From positions 1-53,586 of IMG/VR virus record IMGVR_UViG_3300044994_000102: a stretch of 53,586 nucleotides of DNA; one strand, 5' to 3'. Position numbers and translations under genes: made by a program. This DNA is from a virus. Below the pieces are notes generated by a model. That model worked only from the letters and a program-made list of their open reading frames with translations. It did no database searches and was not told the origin of the DNA. Of this stretch, positions 28,450 to 37,603 are shown in pieces (the stretch's first letter is position 1; the number at the start of each line of letters is the position of its first letter).

Positions 28450-29214
28450 ATGACGACGAGCGCGAGCGCAGGATCGGGGTGCATTCTTCGGATGAGTAAC
28501 GGGGACAGCGCGATCACGGCTGTCCGGGCGTCGCGTACGATGGGGTCGGGCTCTTCCGGCATCATCGTGTCGTGGGACACTCCGGGCACGGGCGGCAACT
28601 CGAAGACCGCCGCCATCGTCGTGAGCGGCAACAACACGCCCCTCTCGGTCACGGTCACCACCTCGGCGGTCACCATCAACTCGGCGACGGACGGCAGCGG
28701 CGCGGCCACCTCCACGGTTCTCAAAATTCTCGAAACCCTGTACGCCAACGAGACGTTCCGCGCCAACTGGCGGGCTCGCCCGGTCACGGACGGCACGGGC
28801 GTGGTCGCGGCTGCCTCGTCCGCGGCACTCAGCGGCGGCGTGAACGGCGAGACGTTCACCGCGTTCCCCGAGGTGAAGGGCGTGCGGGGGCCGAACTTCC
28901 AGGCGAACGTCATCGACGTGACCAGCTTCGACTCGAACCGCACGCGCGAATTCATCAACGGGCTGACCGACCCCGGCCAGCTCACGTTCATGTGCAACTA
29001 CGTGCCGAACGCGTGGGAGGCCGACCAGCAGAAGATCTTCCCGCTCATTACCGCCGGCATCCGCCGGACGTTCGAGCTGCAGATGAACGACCAGTACAAG
29101 ACGTGCATCAGCATCAAGGGCATCCCGACGGGCGCCGAGATCGCGGCCGAACTCGAACAGGCGCTGTCGCTCAACGTCACGGTGAAGCTGACCGGCGCGG
29201 CCACCTGGTACTAG
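28450..29214 (+). CDS. Major tail tube protein
   Basis: A 254-residue lambda V-like tube protein at the expected position before the tail chaperones. The N-terminal half is Thr/Ser/Gly-rich and may be an added surface domain. The C-terminal half has the tube fold: NVIDVTSFDSNRTREFINGLTDPGQLTFMCNY in pieces, QKIFPLITAGIRRTFELQM and a C-terminal ALSLNVTVKLTG. AGAGGG precedes the ATG, in a small AT-rich gap. Confidence 0.85.
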   Translation: MTTSASAGSGCILRMSNGDSAITAVRASRTMGSGSSGIIVSWDTPGTGGNSKTAAIVVSGNNTPLSVTVTTSAVTINSATDGSGAATSTVLKILETLYANETFRANWRARPVTDGTGVVAAASSAALSGGVNGETFTAFPEVKGVRGPNFQANVIDVTSFDSNRTREFINGLTDPGQLTFMCNYVPNAWEADQQKIFPLITAGIRRTFELQMNDQYKTCISIKGIPTGAEIAAELEQALSLNVTVKLTGAATWY

Positions 29215-29221
29215 GAGGGGT

Positions 29222-29557
29222 ATGGAACACGCGGACAAGGTTTCCCCCGACGGGATTTTCGTCGAGGTGTTCGGGGAGCGGAAAGAGCTGAAGCCCAACA
29301 TGGGCACGTTCCTCCGGTTCCAGCAGAAGAGCGGGCTGAACCCGTTCGACGTCCGCATCTGGGCTCGCCCCAGCCCGCTCGACATCGTCACCCTCATCTG
29401 GGCGGGCATCGGCGGCGAGGCGTGCGGACGCACGGTCGAGGAGGTGGCGGATGGGCTCTCCTTCGAGAGCATCGAAGGCTTCAACGAGACGCTGAACAAG
29501 TTCTTTAAGAAGGGCGAGGTTCCGGAACCCCCAAAAAGCGACGCCGCCGCCGAGTAG
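29222..29557 (+). CDS. Tail assembly chaperone gpG-like
   Basis: A 111-residue chaperone that binds the tape measure during tail assembly: GIFVEVFGERKELKPNMGTF, RFQQKSGLNPFDV, PLDIVTLIWAGIGGEACG, SFESIEGFNETLNKFF. Near its end is a slippery CCCAAAA site that lets part of the ribosomes shift into the next frame and make a longer gpGT product. GGAGGGGT precedes the ATG. Confidence 0.88.
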   Translation: MEHADKVSPDGIFVEVFGERKELKPNMGTFLRFQQKSGLNPFDVRIWARPSPLDIVTLIWAGIGGEACGRTVEEVADGLSFESIEGFNETLNKFFKKGEVPEPPKSDAAAE

Positions 29558-29564
29558 GCGGCGG
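29530..29564 (+). promoter_or_regulatory. Programmed -1 frameshift signal (slippery site plus hairpin)
   Basis: The heptamer C CCA AAA (29530-29536) is in the correct phase of the gpG frame. Five bases downstream, GCCGCCGCC (29542-29550) pairs perfectly with GGCGGCGGC (29556-29564). A -1 shift here joins exactly to the downstream open frame. Confidence 0.9.
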
Positions 29565-29928
29565 CGGGCCGGAACCCGAAGAGCGGCAGCAGTCATGGTT
29601 GGATTGGTGGGCGATAGCGGTGTACGACTTCGGGCTGACCGACGAGCAATTCCTGGAACTGACGCCGGCGAAGTTCAACGCCCTGTCCCGCCGGGCTGAC
29701 GCCGAGGCCGAGCGGGCCGACCAGCACACCGCCCGCGTCTGCTGGGCCGCGATGACGGCCGCCGGGGCGAAGAAGAAGGACGGCTCCCCCATCACCGTCC
29801 AAGATCTCATGGTCACCTACGAGGAGGACGAGCCGGAACCGACCGAGGCGTCCAACAAGATCAAGAACACGATGGTGAGCCTGTTCGGCCTGCCTGCTCA
29901 CATGCAGTGGACGCGGCATGGCGGATAA
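29536..29928 (+). CDS. Tail assembly chaperone gpT part, made by frameshift
   Basis: This frame is reached by the -1 shift at 29536 and adds 130 residues to the chaperone. The join gives a basic Arg run, PEPEERQQSWLDWWAIAVYD, GLTDEQFLELTPAKFNALSRRADAEAER in pieces and a C-terminal LMVTYEEDEPEP. There is no good internal start (only TTG 29599), which supports frameshift synthesis. Its stop overlaps the tape measure start. Confidence 0.88.
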   Translation, partial: KRRRRRVGGGGPEPEERQQSWLDWWAIAVYDFGLTDEQFLELTPAKFNALSRRADAEAERADQHTARVCWAAMTAAGAKKKDGSPITVQDLMVTYEEDEPEPTEASNKIKNTMVSLFGLPAHMQWTRHGG

Positions 29929-32900
29929 AGCCCTTTACAACCTTTTGATCGACCTGCGGGCTGATGTCGCGAACCTGCAGAGCGACATGAACAAGGCCAC
30001 GAAGGTGGTCGAAGGGGCCACCGGGAAGATGCAGGCGGTGGTTCGCGGCTTCTTCGAGGGGCTCGGGCAATCCCTGTCCCGCGGGCTCGTGTCCGCCCTC
30101 ACGAACCCCATCCAGTCTATCAAGTCGCTCGACGCCGCGCTCGGCAAGCTGGCCGACGCCGGCGACAAGGCGAGCGCCGTCCTCGACAACTTCCGCCAGC
30201 TCGGCGGCAGCACGGACGCCATCACCGCCGCCAAGCGGGCGGTGCTCGGGGCGGTTGACTCGTTCGACCTGATGCGGGCGGCGAACGAGGGGCTCATTCG
30301 GGGCATCCCGAAGCTGAACCAGAACTTCGCCCAGCTCGCCGAGTTCGCCAAGCGGTTCGCCGACGCGACCGGCGGCGAGACCGTCCCCGTCCTGAACGAG
30401 CTCATCACCGCGCTGTCGACGGGCGCCCCGAAGGCGCTCAAGGCTTTCGGGTTTGAGCTGCAGGAAGGTGCGACGCGAGCCCAGAATCAGGCGGCCGCGC
30501 TGGCGCAGCTTAGCACGCGCATGTCCGAACTCGCCCCACTCGGCGAGTCCGTCTCGCAGGGCCAGGAGCGGCTCGGCATCGCGATGGGGGAGGCGTTCAA
30601 GCAGATCGGCATCGGGGTTAACGAGAGCGAGGAGCTCGCCCGGGTGTACAACACGCTTGCCGACGCGGTTGAGCGCATCGACTGGGTAAAAGTGGGTGAC
30701 GACATTGCTTCCCTCGTGGGGTCTATCACGAGCCTCCTGCCGTCGATTCAGACCCTCACGGGTGAACTTGGCCTGTTGGCGCTGGGGTTCGAGAAGATCG
30801 CCGGGTCGAGTGCCCGCTCCAAGATATACGAACTTGAAAGGGAGGCCGGACGGCTAAAGGAGCAACTCGCGAACCAGCAGTCTACGGCCGCGTCCGGCTC
30901 GGGCGGGTTCGGCGGCATCGTCGGCGGCTGGTTCGAGGCGAACGCCGGGGCGAACGCGGCGGCCATCGAGCGTACACAGCGCCAGCTCGACACCGTCCTC
31001 GCCACCATCGAGCGGATCAAGGGCGAGGCCAGAGGGTCAATCCTCGGCGAGAGTCAGAACCTCCCCGACCCGCGCGGCCAGGGCATGGTGTTTCGCAATG
31101 GGCAGTGGACGAACCGGGATTACATCCCGACTGGCGGCGGCAGCCGTGGTGGCTCTGACATTGTCAAGCGGAAGAAGGAAGAAGACGAACTTCAGAAGAA
31201 GCGGTTAGAGAACGAGTTCAAGCTCTCGGAGGAGCGATCGAAGCAAGCCGCCGCCCTCCTCGAAGCCCAGTACGAGGCCCAGCAGCGGCAGATCCAGGAC
31301 GCCACGTCGCAATGGTCGGACGCGCTGAACGTCGCCTTCGCCGAGCTCGGGGTGGACCCTCGAATCGGTCAACAGATGGCCGACCTCGGCGGGCAGATCG
31401 TAGCCGGCCTCTTCTCCGACCTGACGGAACGGCAGGACGGGTTTTTCGGGCTCGGCCAGACCATCGGTCAAGGGTTCGCCGCCATCGTCACCTCCATCTT
31501 TGGCAACGACAGCGCGGGCGGGTCCGGCGGGTCCGGCGGGGGGTCTTGGCTCGACAGCATCGGCGGACTGTTCGGCGGCTCGGGCATGACCACCCAGGAA
31601 GCGCACGCGGCGGGCATCCAGGGGCCGGGCGCCGCTGACGGCAGCTTCAACGGCAGGTCTACCACCACCAACTATGCCGGGTACGTCCAGGCCGGGGTGG
31701 GCCTTTACAAGGACTGGCGGAACCGCGACGCCATCGACAAGGAGCACCAAGACAATCGGGGGACCGGGGCGGCGGTCGGTGGCACCATCGGCACCGCCAT
31801 CGGGGCCATCTTCGGCATGCCCGAAGTCGGTCAGGCGATCGGTTCCGCCCTCGGCAGATTCGTGGGCCGGTTCTTCGGCTGGGGCTCACAGGACGCCGAC
31901 ACCCAGGCCCGGCACGTGTTCGCCAACTGGCTCGAGGAGAAGCTCGAATCGGTCGGGGGCAGCCCCGTGTACTCGAACGGCAGGTTCCGCAACCTCACGA
32001 ACTTCGTCGAGGGGTCACGCAACCGGTTCAACACGCCGGGCTGGGCGGACGAGTTCAACAAGAACCCGAACGCCTCCGTGTTCAGCGGCTTGGGCGAGGG
32101 CTTCAAGGAGCTGCTCGGCATTTCCGAGGACGTGGGCTCGCAGCTCGGCGTCCTCCTGTTCGAGAACATGGAGGGGAACGTCAACAACCTCCGCATGCTG
32201 ATGAAGCGGCTCGGGTTGACGTTCGAGGACGTCGAGAAGGCGCTCGTCGAGATGGGCCTCCGGGGAGAAAAGACGTGGCTCGAGATCGAGGTGGCGCTCC
32301 AGGGCGCGGGCGAGGCGTTCAAGGACGGGCTCGTCGAGATCGGGAACTACGCCGGCGCCATGCAGATGTTGTTGGACTCCGGCGCGAAGGGCTTCGAGGC
32401 CGTGCAGTCAGTCCGCAACATCGCCATCGAAGCGAAAGAAGCGGGCATCCAGAATTTCGAGCAGCTCAGGGAGCACCTCCTCAAAACCTTTGACCCGGCG
32501 GTCGTGGACGCCTTCTTCGCGTCGCTCCAGCGGCGGAACGTCGACAACATGGAGGAACTCGCCAGTCTGTCCGACCGAGACGCCGGCGGGGTCGTTGCCG
32601 ACATGCAGGCGGCGGGCGTGCAGTTCAAGGAGACGGGCGAGGGCATCGAGGGCGCCGCCGAGTCGGTCGAGCAGAGCATCAAGGAGGCGACGAGCGCCAT
32701 CCGCGAGCTCGCCGGGTCCGTCCGCGGGATCAAGTACCCAAAACCGGAGGAGGATCCGCCGCCCGAGAAGCCGAAGGTGGCGCTTGCCGCCGGCGGCGTC
32801 ATCACCGGCCCGACCCGCGCCCTCATGGGCGAGAACGGACCGGAGGCCGTGCTACCGCTCACCCGCAAGAACGGGCGGCTCGGGGTGTCGCTGAACGGCA

Positions 32901-33067
32901 TCCAGGGCGGATGGGGGAACGGCTCCGGCATGGTGGTGCACGTCGACGCGAGGGGTGCGGCCCCGGGCGTCGAGAATCGCGTCATGGCGGCGATGCGGGA
33001 GATGGAGGCCCGGATCAAGGACAGCGTCTATCGGTCCATGTCGCACGGGCGGGGGAGGTACACGTAG
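29918..33067 (+). CDS. Tape measure protein
   Basis: At 1049 residues this is a typical tail-length ruler. It has an N-terminal coiled coil (LLIDLRADVANLQSDMNKATKVV), repeated helical segments, a Lys/Glu-rich central coiled coil (KRKKEEDELQKKRLENEFKLSEERSKQ in pieces), a hydrophobic Gly-rich stretch near 610-655 (GTIGTAIGAIFG, IGSALGRFVGRFFGW) and the common C-terminal GGVITGPTRALMGENGPEAVLP motif. Tail length should scale with this protein. It overlaps the chaperone stop by 11 bases. Confidence 0.95.
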   Translation: MADKALYNLLIDLRADVANLQSDMNKATKVVEGATGKMQAVVRGFFEGLGQSLSRGLVSALTNPIQSIKSLDAALGKLADAGDKASAVLDNFRQLGGSTDAITAAKRAVLGAVDSFDLMRAANEGLIRGIPKLNQNFAQLAEFAKRFADATGGETVPVLNELITALSTGAPKALKAFGFELQEGATRAQNQAAALAQLSTRMSELAPLGESVSQGQERLGIAMGEAFKQIGIGVNESEELARVYNTLADAVERIDWVKVGDDIASLVGSITSLLPSIQTLTGELGLLALGFEKIAGSSARSKIYELEREAGRLKEQLANQQSTAASGSGGFGGIVGGWFEANAGANAAAIERTQRQLDTVLATIERIKGEARGSILGESQNLPDPRGQGMVFRNGQWTNRDYIPTGGGSRGGSDIVKRKKEEDELQKKRLENEFKLSEERSKQAAALLEAQYEAQQRQIQDATSQWSDALNVAFAELGVDPRIGQQMADLGGQIVAGLFSDLTERQDGFFGLGQTIGQGFAAIVTSIFGNDSAGGSGGSGGGSWLDSIGGLFGGSGMTTQEAHAAGIQGPGAADGSFNGRSTTTNYAGYVQAGVGLYKDWRNRDAIDKEHQDNRGTGAAVGGTIGTAIGAIFGMPEVGQAIGSALGRFVGRFFGWGSQDADTQARHVFANWLEEKLESVGGSPVYSNGRFRNLTNFVEGSRNRFNTPGWADEFNKNPNASVFSGLGEGFKELLGISEDVGSQLGVLLFENMEGNVNNLRMLMKRLGLTFEDVEKALVEMGLRGEKTWLEIEVALQGAGEAFKDGLVEIGNYAGAMQMLLDSGAKGFEAVQSVRNIAIEAKEAGIQNFEQLREHLLKTFDPAVVDAFFASLQRRNVDNMEELASLSDRDAGGVVADMQAAGVQFKETGEGIEGAAESVEQSIKEATSAIRELAGSVRGIKYPKPEEDPPPEKPKVALAAGGVITGPTRALMGENGPEAVLPLTRKNGRLGVSLNGIQGGWGNGSGMVVHVDARGAAPGVENRVMAAMREMEARIKDSVYRSMSHGRGRYT

Positions 33068-33682
33068 ATGGCCATCACCTACCCGCTCACGCTGCCGACG
33101 AGTGTCGGCCTGACCCGGTTCAAACCGGTCGACGTGCACGCCACCGCCACCGAGACCAGCCCGTGGACGCTCGCCGAACTGGTCCAGGAGCACCCGGGAA
33201 AGCTCATGCTGGTCGAGTGTACGGTGGCCATGGCCGCCCGCGAGAACGCCGCCCCGTGGGTCGCGTTCAAGTCTAAGCTCAAGGGGCCGAAGGGCACTTT
33301 CCTGATGGGCGATCCGAGTGCCAGGACGCCGCGAGGGGTCGCCACGGGCACCCCGCAGGTGAACGGCTCCGTCGCAACCTTGGCGGAGGAGATCACCACC
33401 AAGGGGTGGACGCCGAGCACCACGAACATCCTGAAAGAGGGGGACTGGATCCAGATCGGAAACCGCCTCTACCGGGTGTTGCAGAACGTGAACTCGAACG
33501 GGTCCGGAAACTGTACCGTCGACGTGTTCCCGCCGGTCCGGGAGGCCCTCGCGAACAACACCACCATCGTCACCACGAACACGGTCGGGCTGTTCCGCCT
33601 GACGTCCGCCGAGCAGGTGCCGTACGAGGTGACGGCTGACGGGGTGTACGCGATCGATTTCGTGGCGAAGGAGGCCCTCTAG
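33068..33682 (+). CDS. Minor tail protein (distal-tail-like)
   Basis: A 204-residue protein directly after the tape measure: a YPLTLPTSVGLTRFKPVD start, EHPGKLMLVECTVAMA, WVAFKSKLKGPKGTFLMGDPSARTPRGVA in pieces, TTKGWTPSTTNILKEGDWIQIG and GVFRLTS-like end. This pattern recurs in siphovirus tail tips, where the protein links the tube to the baseplate hub. The exact family name is uncertain. Confidence 0.75.
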   Translation: MAITYPLTLPTSVGLTRFKPVDVHATATETSPWTLAELVQEHPGKLMLVECTVAMAARENAAPWVAFKSKLKGPKGTFLMGDPSARTPRGVATGTPQVNGSVATLAEEITTKGWTPSTTNILKEGDWIQIGNRLYRVLQNVNSNGSGNCTVDVFPPVREALANNTTIVTTNTVGLFRLTSAEQVPYEVTADGVYAIDFVAKEAL

Positions 33683-33683
33683 C

Positions 33684-34295
33684 GTGGCCCGGAACCTCAC
33701 CGCCGGTTGGATCGCGGAGGCGACGGCGGCCACGAGGCGGCCCGTCGTGTTCTTCGAGGGCGTGTTCTCGTCCGGCACGCTCCGCCTGTGGAACGGCTAC
33801 GGGGACATCTCGTGGGGCGGGTTCACGTGGCAGGGGAACGGCTGGTTCCAGGCCCCGGACGGGATGGAGGAGACCGTCGAACTCGAAGCCACCGACATGT
33901 CGATCGTCCTGTCCGGCATCCCCGATGCGATGCTCGCGCTCGTCCTCGGCGACCAACAGCAGGGGGCGCTCGGGACGCTCTGGTTCGGGTTCCTGAACGC
34001 CTCCGGCGGCGTGGTGTCCGACGCATACCCGGCGTGGAGCGGGTACTTCAGCCACGCCGAGGTCGACTACGGGGCCGCCGCCGCGAGCGTCGAACTCTTC
34101 TACGACAGCCCGCTCGTCGACCTGGAGCGGCCCCGAGAGGGCCGGTGGACCGACCAATCGCAGCGGCAACTCTTCCCCGGCGACACCGGCTTTCGGTACG
34201 TGGTGGCGGCGGCGAACTGGTCCGGCACGTGGGGTCAGGGCAAGAAGAAACCCGACCGGAAGCGTCCGCCCAAGGGGTCGCGGAGGAAGCGGTGA
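33684..34295 (+). CDS. Tail tip hub protein, DUF2163-like
   Basis: A 203-residue protein: AATRRPVVFFEGVFSSGTLRLWNG in pieces, DISWGGFTWQGNGW, METVELEATDMSIVLSGIP-like segment, WFGFLNASGGVV and RWTDQSQRQLFPGDTGFRYV. The SGTLRLW-NG and W-G-GW motifs are shared by tail-tip proteins of many siphoviruses. A basic tail (KKKPDRKRPPKGSRRKR) ends it. The stop overlaps the next GTG. Confidence 0.78.
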   Translation: MARNLTAGWIAEATAATRRPVVFFEGVFSSGTLRLWNGYGDISWGGFTWQGNGWFQAPDGMEETVELEATDMSIVLSGIPDAMLALVLGDQQQGALGTLWFGFLNASGGVVSDAYPAWSGYFSHAEVDYGAAAASVELFYDSPLVDLERPREGRWTDQSQRQLFPGDTGFRYVVAAANWSGTWGQGKKKPDRKRPPKGSRRKR

Positions 34296-37200
34296 GGGGG
34301 TCTCGGTACTGGATCAATCAGGGCCCGATCACGAAGGACGAGGTCCGGCGGGCGCAGGAGTTCTTCAAGAAGAAGGGCAAGCCCTTCGACCGCAACAGCG
34401 AGGCGTTCCGGAACTTCGTGTCGCGGCTCCGGAAGCGGCGCGAGATCAACCGCTACCTGAAGGGGAAGGAGCCGTCGGCGGCCGACCCGTCCGCGCCGTG
34501 GCAGGTCATCTACGGCGATCGGGTTGTCGGCGGGGCCATCACCTTCATCCATTCGAGCGGTCCGAGCGCGAATGACCCGGACAAGTACCTCCACGTCATC
34601 ATCACGCTCGCCTGCCACGAGATCAACCTCATCAAGGCCGTCTACTTCGACGGCTACCAGCTCTCGTGGGACACGGACCTGCTCACCCGCCCGACCGGCC
34701 AGGTGAACGCGCAGGGCATTTTCGACGGGCTGGTCATCATGCAGATCAACTACGGGTCGGACGGGCAGTCAGCACTCTCGGTCCCGGTCGGCCAGACCAC
34801 CGGGCACAACCCGGTCGGGGCCAAGTGGACGAGCACCGACCGCCAGCGGGGGCACGCGCACGTCTACCTCCGGCTCACCAACAACGAGAACGTGTTCAAG
34901 AACGGGACGCCGGAGATCACCTTCGCCGTGTCGGGCAAGTACAACGTGGTCGACCCGCGGACGGGCACGAACGCGCCGGGGGCGGCGAACGCCGCGATGG
35001 TGCTGTACGACTACATGACCAACACCCGGTTCGGGCTCGGGCTGCCGAGCTCGGCGTTTAATACCTCGCGCCTCCACCAAGCGATCGACGACTGCGAGAA
35101 CCTGATCCCTCTGGCCGGGGGCGGGAACGAGTACCGCTACCTCGTCGACTGCCTCATCACCACGGACGAGTCGCCCGGCGCCGTCATCGAGCAGATCCTC
35201 GCCTCCATGTGCGGGCACATGGTGTACAGCGAGGGCAAGTGGAGCATCTACGCCGGAAAGCCCCGCACCCCGGTCATGACGATCGACGAGGACATGATCC
35301 TGTCGAACGTCCGGCTGCTGACCAAGACGCCGCGGATCGACAACTTCAACACGGTCCGGGCGACCTACGTCTCTGACGCGAACGGGTACGAGGAGACCGA
35401 CGCGCCCGAGGTGCGGAACACGGCCTACATCGCGGAGGACAGCGGCGTCGTGGTGCCGGAGGACCTCACCTACCAGTACGTCACGTCAGGCAGCCGCGTG
35501 CAGCGGCTCATGAAGATCGAGCTGAACGAGGCCCGACAGGGGCGGTTCGTCGAGTTCACGGCCCGGCTTGCGGCGTACCGGATCGAGGCGGGGGAGTGGT
35601 TCCAAATGGACTTCGAGCGGTTCGGGTGGACGGGGCAGACGTTCCGCCTGGTCAGAACCCGGCTCCAGTCGGAGGCGTCGGACGACGGCCCGCCCTTGTG
35701 GACGGTGAAGATCACGGCGAAGGCGGTCGAGAACGCGACGTTCGACTGGCTCGCGGAGGAGTCGCCCGCCGACCAGTACCCGGACACGAACCTGCCGAAC
35801 CCGTTCGTGGTGCAGCCGCCGAGCGCGGTGACGCTCGCCTCGGGAACGGACCACCTCTACGTGAGGGCCGACGGCACGGTCTTCTCCCGGCTCCACGTGT
35901 CGTGGACGGCGGCCCCGGACTCGTTCGTGCTCAACGGCGGCTACTACGAGGTGCAGTACTTCGCGGCCGAGGTCATGACCGACTGGCTGCCGTTCACCGA
36001 CGTGCCGGGGAGTAGCACCAGCCTCTACATCCTCGACGTGCTCGACGAGGTCGGTTACCAGGTGCGGGTCCGGAGCGTCAACGGGCTCGGGGCCAGGAGC
36101 GCGTGGGCTACGTCGGGCGTTCACGTCGTCGTCGGCAAGACTGCGGCACCGTCCGACGTCCCGTCGTTCTCGGTGGTCGTCGAGGGCTTCGGGCTCAAGT
36201 TCTCCTGGCTCCCGGTTACCGACCCGGACGTGCGGGAGTATGAGATCCGCTACGGCCCCGCGTCCCAGGCGTGGGCCAACGCGGCCGTGCTCGCGCGGGT
36301 GCGGGCCGACCGATACTTCGCCGAGAAGCTCGCCGCCGGTGCCTTCCGTTTCCGGATCAAGGCGGTCGACACGAGCGGCAACTACTCGACGAACGAGGCG
36401 ACCGCCGACCTCACGGTGTCGGCCCCGAGCGTTCCGCGTAACGTCTCGGTCAGCCAGATCGACAACAACGTCCTCATCCGCTGGGACCCGCCCGCCACGA
36501 CGGTATTTCCGATCGCGTACTACAAGGTGAACCGCCAGACCGCGACGACCCTGACCGAGGTCGGCCGGGTGTCGGGGACGTTCTCGACTTACGTAGAGCT
36601 TCTGAACGGGAGCTACATCTACCGGGTGAACGCCGTGGACGTGGCCGGGAACGAGAGCGAGGCCGGGATCGTGTACGCGAACGTCTACTCCCCGCCCGAC
36701 TTCGTACTCCGGTCGACCGCGTCCGGGGACCTATCGACCGCGACACTCACTAACGCCGCTTACGAGGCGTCGAACTTCTCGATCGAGGCGAGCGCCAACA
36801 CGGAAGAGACGTGGGAGGACCACTTCCTCAACAACGGGTTCGAGACGTTCCAGGACTTCATCGACGACGGGTATACGTACTACTTGGAACCGCTCACCGG
36901 GACGACCGGCACCGAGACCTTCACCACCACCGAGCCGTCGGTGTGGATGCCGTTCGACACCGCCCAGACGTGGGAGAGCCACTTCACGTCGATGGGGTTC
37001 GCCACCTTCCAGGACTTCATCGACGCCGGGTACACGTACTACCTCCAGCCGAACGGGCTCCTGTCCGGCACCGTCGAGGTGGTGGTCGACATGGCCGAGG
37101 TGCTCCCGCAGACGATCGTCAACTTCGACTACGTGGCGTTCGGGAGCGGCATCCAGCCGGTGCCGACCGTCGCCTGGCGGGAGACGCCCAGCGACCCGTG

Positions 37201-37591
37201 GACGAGCGGGCAGGAGGGCGAGCGGCGGGTGACGCCGTCGAGCTACCGGTACCTGAAGCTCACCCTCGCCTACGAGCCGCTCACCGAGCTCGACTGGTGC
37301 GTGGTCACCGACGTGACCGTGAACGTGCAGGTGAAAGAGATCACCGACTCGGGCACCGTGGCGGTAAATGCCGGCGACGTGGGCGGGACGACGGTCACGT
37401 TTAACAAGCAGTTCCTCGACGTGAGTTCCATCGTGTGCACCCCTCAAGGCACGACCGAGCTTCGATGGGTGCGGGATTTTACGGACACGGTTAACCCGAC
37501 CAATTTCAAGATCCTGCTGTTCAACTCGTCCGGGGCGCGGGCGAGCGGCACGGTTTCGTGGACTGCGCGGGGAGTGCAGGCGGTGTTATAA
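34292..37591 (+). CDS. Tail tip attachment protein J-like, with FN3 repeats and duplicated motif
   Basis: A 1099-residue host-recognition protein. The N-terminal half has a J-like hub: PWQVIYGDRVVGGAITFIHSSG in pieces, HVIITLACHEINLIKAVYFDGY, YDYMTNTRFGLGLPSSAFN, VIEQILASMCGHMVYSEGKWSIYAG. Several fibronectin type III-like domains follow (about residues 515-805), then a tandem copy of a 29-residue unit near 36806-37051 (TWE-HF, F-TFQDFID, GYTYYL). The GTG start has GGAGGAAGC upstream and overlaps the previous stop. The C-terminal part probably varies with the host receptor. Confidence 0.88.
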   Translation: MRGSRYWINQGPITKDEVRRAQEFFKKKGKPFDRNSEAFRNFVSRLRKRREINRYLKGKEPSAADPSAPWQVIYGDRVVGGAITFIHSSGPSANDPDKYLHVIITLACHEINLIKAVYFDGYQLSWDTDLLTRPTGQVNAQGIFDGLVIMQINYGSDGQSALSVPVGQTTGHNPVGAKWTSTDRQRGHAHVYLRLTNNENVFKNGTPEITFAVSGKYNVVDPRTGTNAPGAANAAMVLYDYMTNTRFGLGLPSSAFNTSRLHQAIDDCENLIPLAGGGNEYRYLVDCLITTDESPGAVIEQILASMCGHMVYSEGKWSIYAGKPRTPVMTIDEDMILSNVRLLTKTPRIDNFNTVRATYVSDANGYEETDAPEVRNTAYIAEDSGVVVPEDLTYQYVTSGSRVQRLMKIELNEARQGRFVEFTARLAAYRIEAGEWFQMDFERFGWTGQTFRLVRTRLQSEASDDGPPLWTVKITAKAVENATFDWLAEESPADQYPDTNLPNPFVVQPPSAVTLASGTDHLYVRADGTVFSRLHVSWTAAPDSFVLNGGYYEVQYFAAEVMTDWLPFTDVPGSSTSLYILDVLDEVGYQVRVRSVNGLGARSAWATSGVHVVVGKTAAPSDVPSFSVVVEGFGLKFSWLPVTDPDVREYEIRYGPASQAWANAAVLARVRADRYFAEKLAAGAFRFRIKAVDTSGNYSTNEATADLTVSAPSVPRNVSVSQIDNNVLIRWDPPATTVFPIAYYKVNRQTATTLTEVGRVSGTFSTYVELLNGSYIYRVNAVDVAGNESEAGIVYANVYSPPDFVLRSTASGDLSTATLTNAAYEASNFSIEASANTEETWEDHFLNNGFETFQDFIDDGYTYYLEPLTGTTGTETFTTTEPSVWMPFDTAQTWESHFTSMGFATFQDFIDAGYTYYLQPNGLLSGTVEVVVDMAEVLPQTIVNFDYVAFGSGIQPVPTVAWRETPSDPWTSGQEGERRVTPSSYRYLKLTLAYEPLTELDWCVVTDVTVNVQVKEITDSGTVAVNAGDVGGTTVTFNKQFLDVSSIVCTPQGTTELRWVRDFTDTVNPTNFKILLFNSSGARASGTVSWTARGVQAVL

Positions 37592-37603
37592 GCAAGGAGG
37601 CAT

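Noticed and set aside
33707-34291. Long N-terminal extension of the tail tip protein
   Set aside because: The open frame covers the previous gene in a shadow frame; GTG 34292 has a strong ribosome-binding site and the expected overlap.
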